From a virus, in IMG/VR virus record IMGVR_UViG_3300028025_002913, positions 1-24,140 of that record: a DNA stretch of 24,140 nt; one strand, written 5' to 3'. The notes below the pieces were generated by a model. It was given only the letters and a program-made list of their open reading frames with translations, searched no databases and was not told the DNA's origin. Position 1 is the stretch's first letter. Every line of letters begins with the position of its first letter. A program made the translations under genes and the position numbers. Shown one piece after another: positions 23,269-24,140 of the stretch.

Positions 23269-24095
23269 TATACGTTTCTGCCTAGTGTAGTTTGGTATTT
23301 TTGTACTGCTGTGTAAAGTGTTGCTGCTTCAGTGTCCGTTAAACCATCTCCGATTGATGCAAATGCACATTCATTGCCTGAATTCGATCCAGCGCTATAT
23401 CCTAGTAATGTAACAGGAGCAGGAGGTAGTACGTTACCGTCTGATGTTGTGTTAGTAGCAATGGAACTGCCATTTCGATACAATTTTCTTAATGTGGATG
23501 ATGTTTCACTACCAATAAAGAAACCTGGAAGTGTGTTTGATGCTAATGCATTAACTGCATCACTTCCCGCAGAGAAATATGCTGATCCACCACCAGTTTT
23601 ATTATTTGTTCTTAATGCTAACCATGATGTTCCAGAACCATATGGCTGATCAACTAATATTTCACCTGAATATGAAATTAGTGGAGATGCAGTTGTTGAA
23701 TAGAACGATACGTGAAGGTTTGAATTAGTTAAATTGGTTTGAGCATTTAAATTTGTGCTAGCCCATGCATTACTTGCGTTCCCAGCATATCCAGTTGGTG
23801 AATGAACACCACCACCATTATATGACAATCTGAATGCTTCATTCAAATCGCGTGGGTCTTTAAGGTTGAATTTGTGTTGTGCAGCTGTACCACCCACAAA
23901 TGGATAAATAGCTTTCATTTTGCTCCATATACCGTAACCTTTCAGGTCGGTTACAAGTGTATTGATAGCGTTTTGTTGGGTTGTGTTGGTAATTGTCGCC
24001 GCAGTAATGAATGCTAACGCGTCTGCATCTTGCCCCGATGCAGGTGCAGCTACTGCTGAACGCCAACCAACTTGCCCATAAGATAAAATTGCCAT
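23268..24095 (-). CDS. LamG/concanavalin A-like receptor-binding or minor tail protein
   Basis: A 275-residue protein of a type I associate with Bacteroidota phages and prophages. Residues 21-83 hold the conserved start: DADALAFITAATITNTTQQN, INTLVTDLKGYGIWSKMKAI, YPFVGGTAAQHKFNLKDPRD. Then a long beta-sandwich-like part rich in Ser, Asn and Thr follows (LNAQTNLTNSNLHVSFYS, GSGTSWLALRTNNKTGGGSA, FFIGSETSSTLRKLYRNGSS), typical of laminin G/concanavalin-like sugar-binding domains. The end FASIGDGLTDTEAATLYTAV, QKYQTTLGRNV (about 245-275) is a short conserved helix. Such proteins are thought to bind surface glycans; the exact ligand cannot be told. The start MAILSYGQVGW is supported by an A-rich leader without Shine-Dalgarno sequence. 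The first gene of the window in transcription order. Confidence 0.72.
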   Translation of the reverse strand: MAILSYGQVGWRSAVAAPASGQDADALAFITAATITNTTQQNAINTLVTDLKGYGIWSKMKAIYPFVGGTAAQHKFNLKDPRDLNEAFRLSYNGGGVHSPTGYAGNASNAWASTNLNAQTNLTNSNLHVSFYSTTASPLISYSGEILVDQPYGSGTSWLALRTNNKTGGGSAYFSAGSDAVNALASNTLPGFFIGSETSSTLRKLYRNGSSIATNTTSDGNVLPPAPVTLLGYSAGSNSGNECAFASIGDGLTDTEAATLYTAVQKYQTTLGRNV

Positions 24096-24140
24096 ATTTG
24101 TATTTATTTAAAATTATTACCATTATACATATGTTAACGG

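Noticed and set aside
24123-24140. Possible last codons (PLTYV, then TAA) of an upstream gene at the right edge
   Set aside because: Five codons are too few to support a gene call; a gene may well end here but this cannot be shown from the window.

Overview
The window is a 24-kb piece of a contractile-tailed (myovirus-type) bacteriophage genome, AT-rich and coded entirely on the minus strand, so transcription runs from the right edge to the left edge. I find 19 genes (18 complete, one cut by the left edge), gaps of at most about 110 bases, no tRNA, no CRISPR and no insertion sequence. No gene start has a convincing Shine-Dalgarno sequence. The leaders are A-rich, which is the pattern of Bacteroidota hosts; together with the fibre and receptor-binding protein types this suggests a phage of a (probably aquatic) Bacteroidota bacterium. 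The host is an inference.

Layout in transcription order. (1) 24095-22023: a LamG/concanavalin-like candidate receptor-binding protein, a 73-aa orphan followed by a strong terminator, and a protein resembling the T4 gp15 tail completion/sheath stabiliser. (2) 21989-16214: two fibre proteins that share an N-terminal anchor but have different shafts (a 1301-aa protein built of 6- and 9-residue ASY units, and a 518-aa protein with a 14-residue YadA-like repeat), then an 87-aa coiled-coil protein. (3) 16161-12128: two tandem tail sheath paralogues and a gp19-like tail tube protein, closed by a terminator. (4) 12020-8077: a 123-aa orphan, a gp26-like baseplate protein, a 109-aa protein in the gp51/tail-chaperone position, and the tape measure protein. 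(5) 8022-1498: two tail/baseplate orphans, a LysM-type gp53-like wedge protein, a 1017-aa hub protein with a C-terminal lytic transglycosylase domain, and a 196-aa probable baseplate protein. (6) 1474-1: a short family A DNA polymerase, where T4 itself uses family B, and the start of one more gene.

The genes together specify tail tube, sheath, baseplate, tail-length ruler, cell-wall-opening hub and several host-binding fibres. No capsid, portal or terminase gene lies inside the window. The most interesting structural signals are: an element, sense ATATTTATAnnnAAAA, exact in its core before 10 of 19 genes and lying in the inverse orientation of the T4 late promoter octamer; the strict 6/9-residue word structure of the large fibre; the duplicated sheath gene; two fibres on a common anchor; and a family A polymerase with an altered motif C at the end of the tail cluster.
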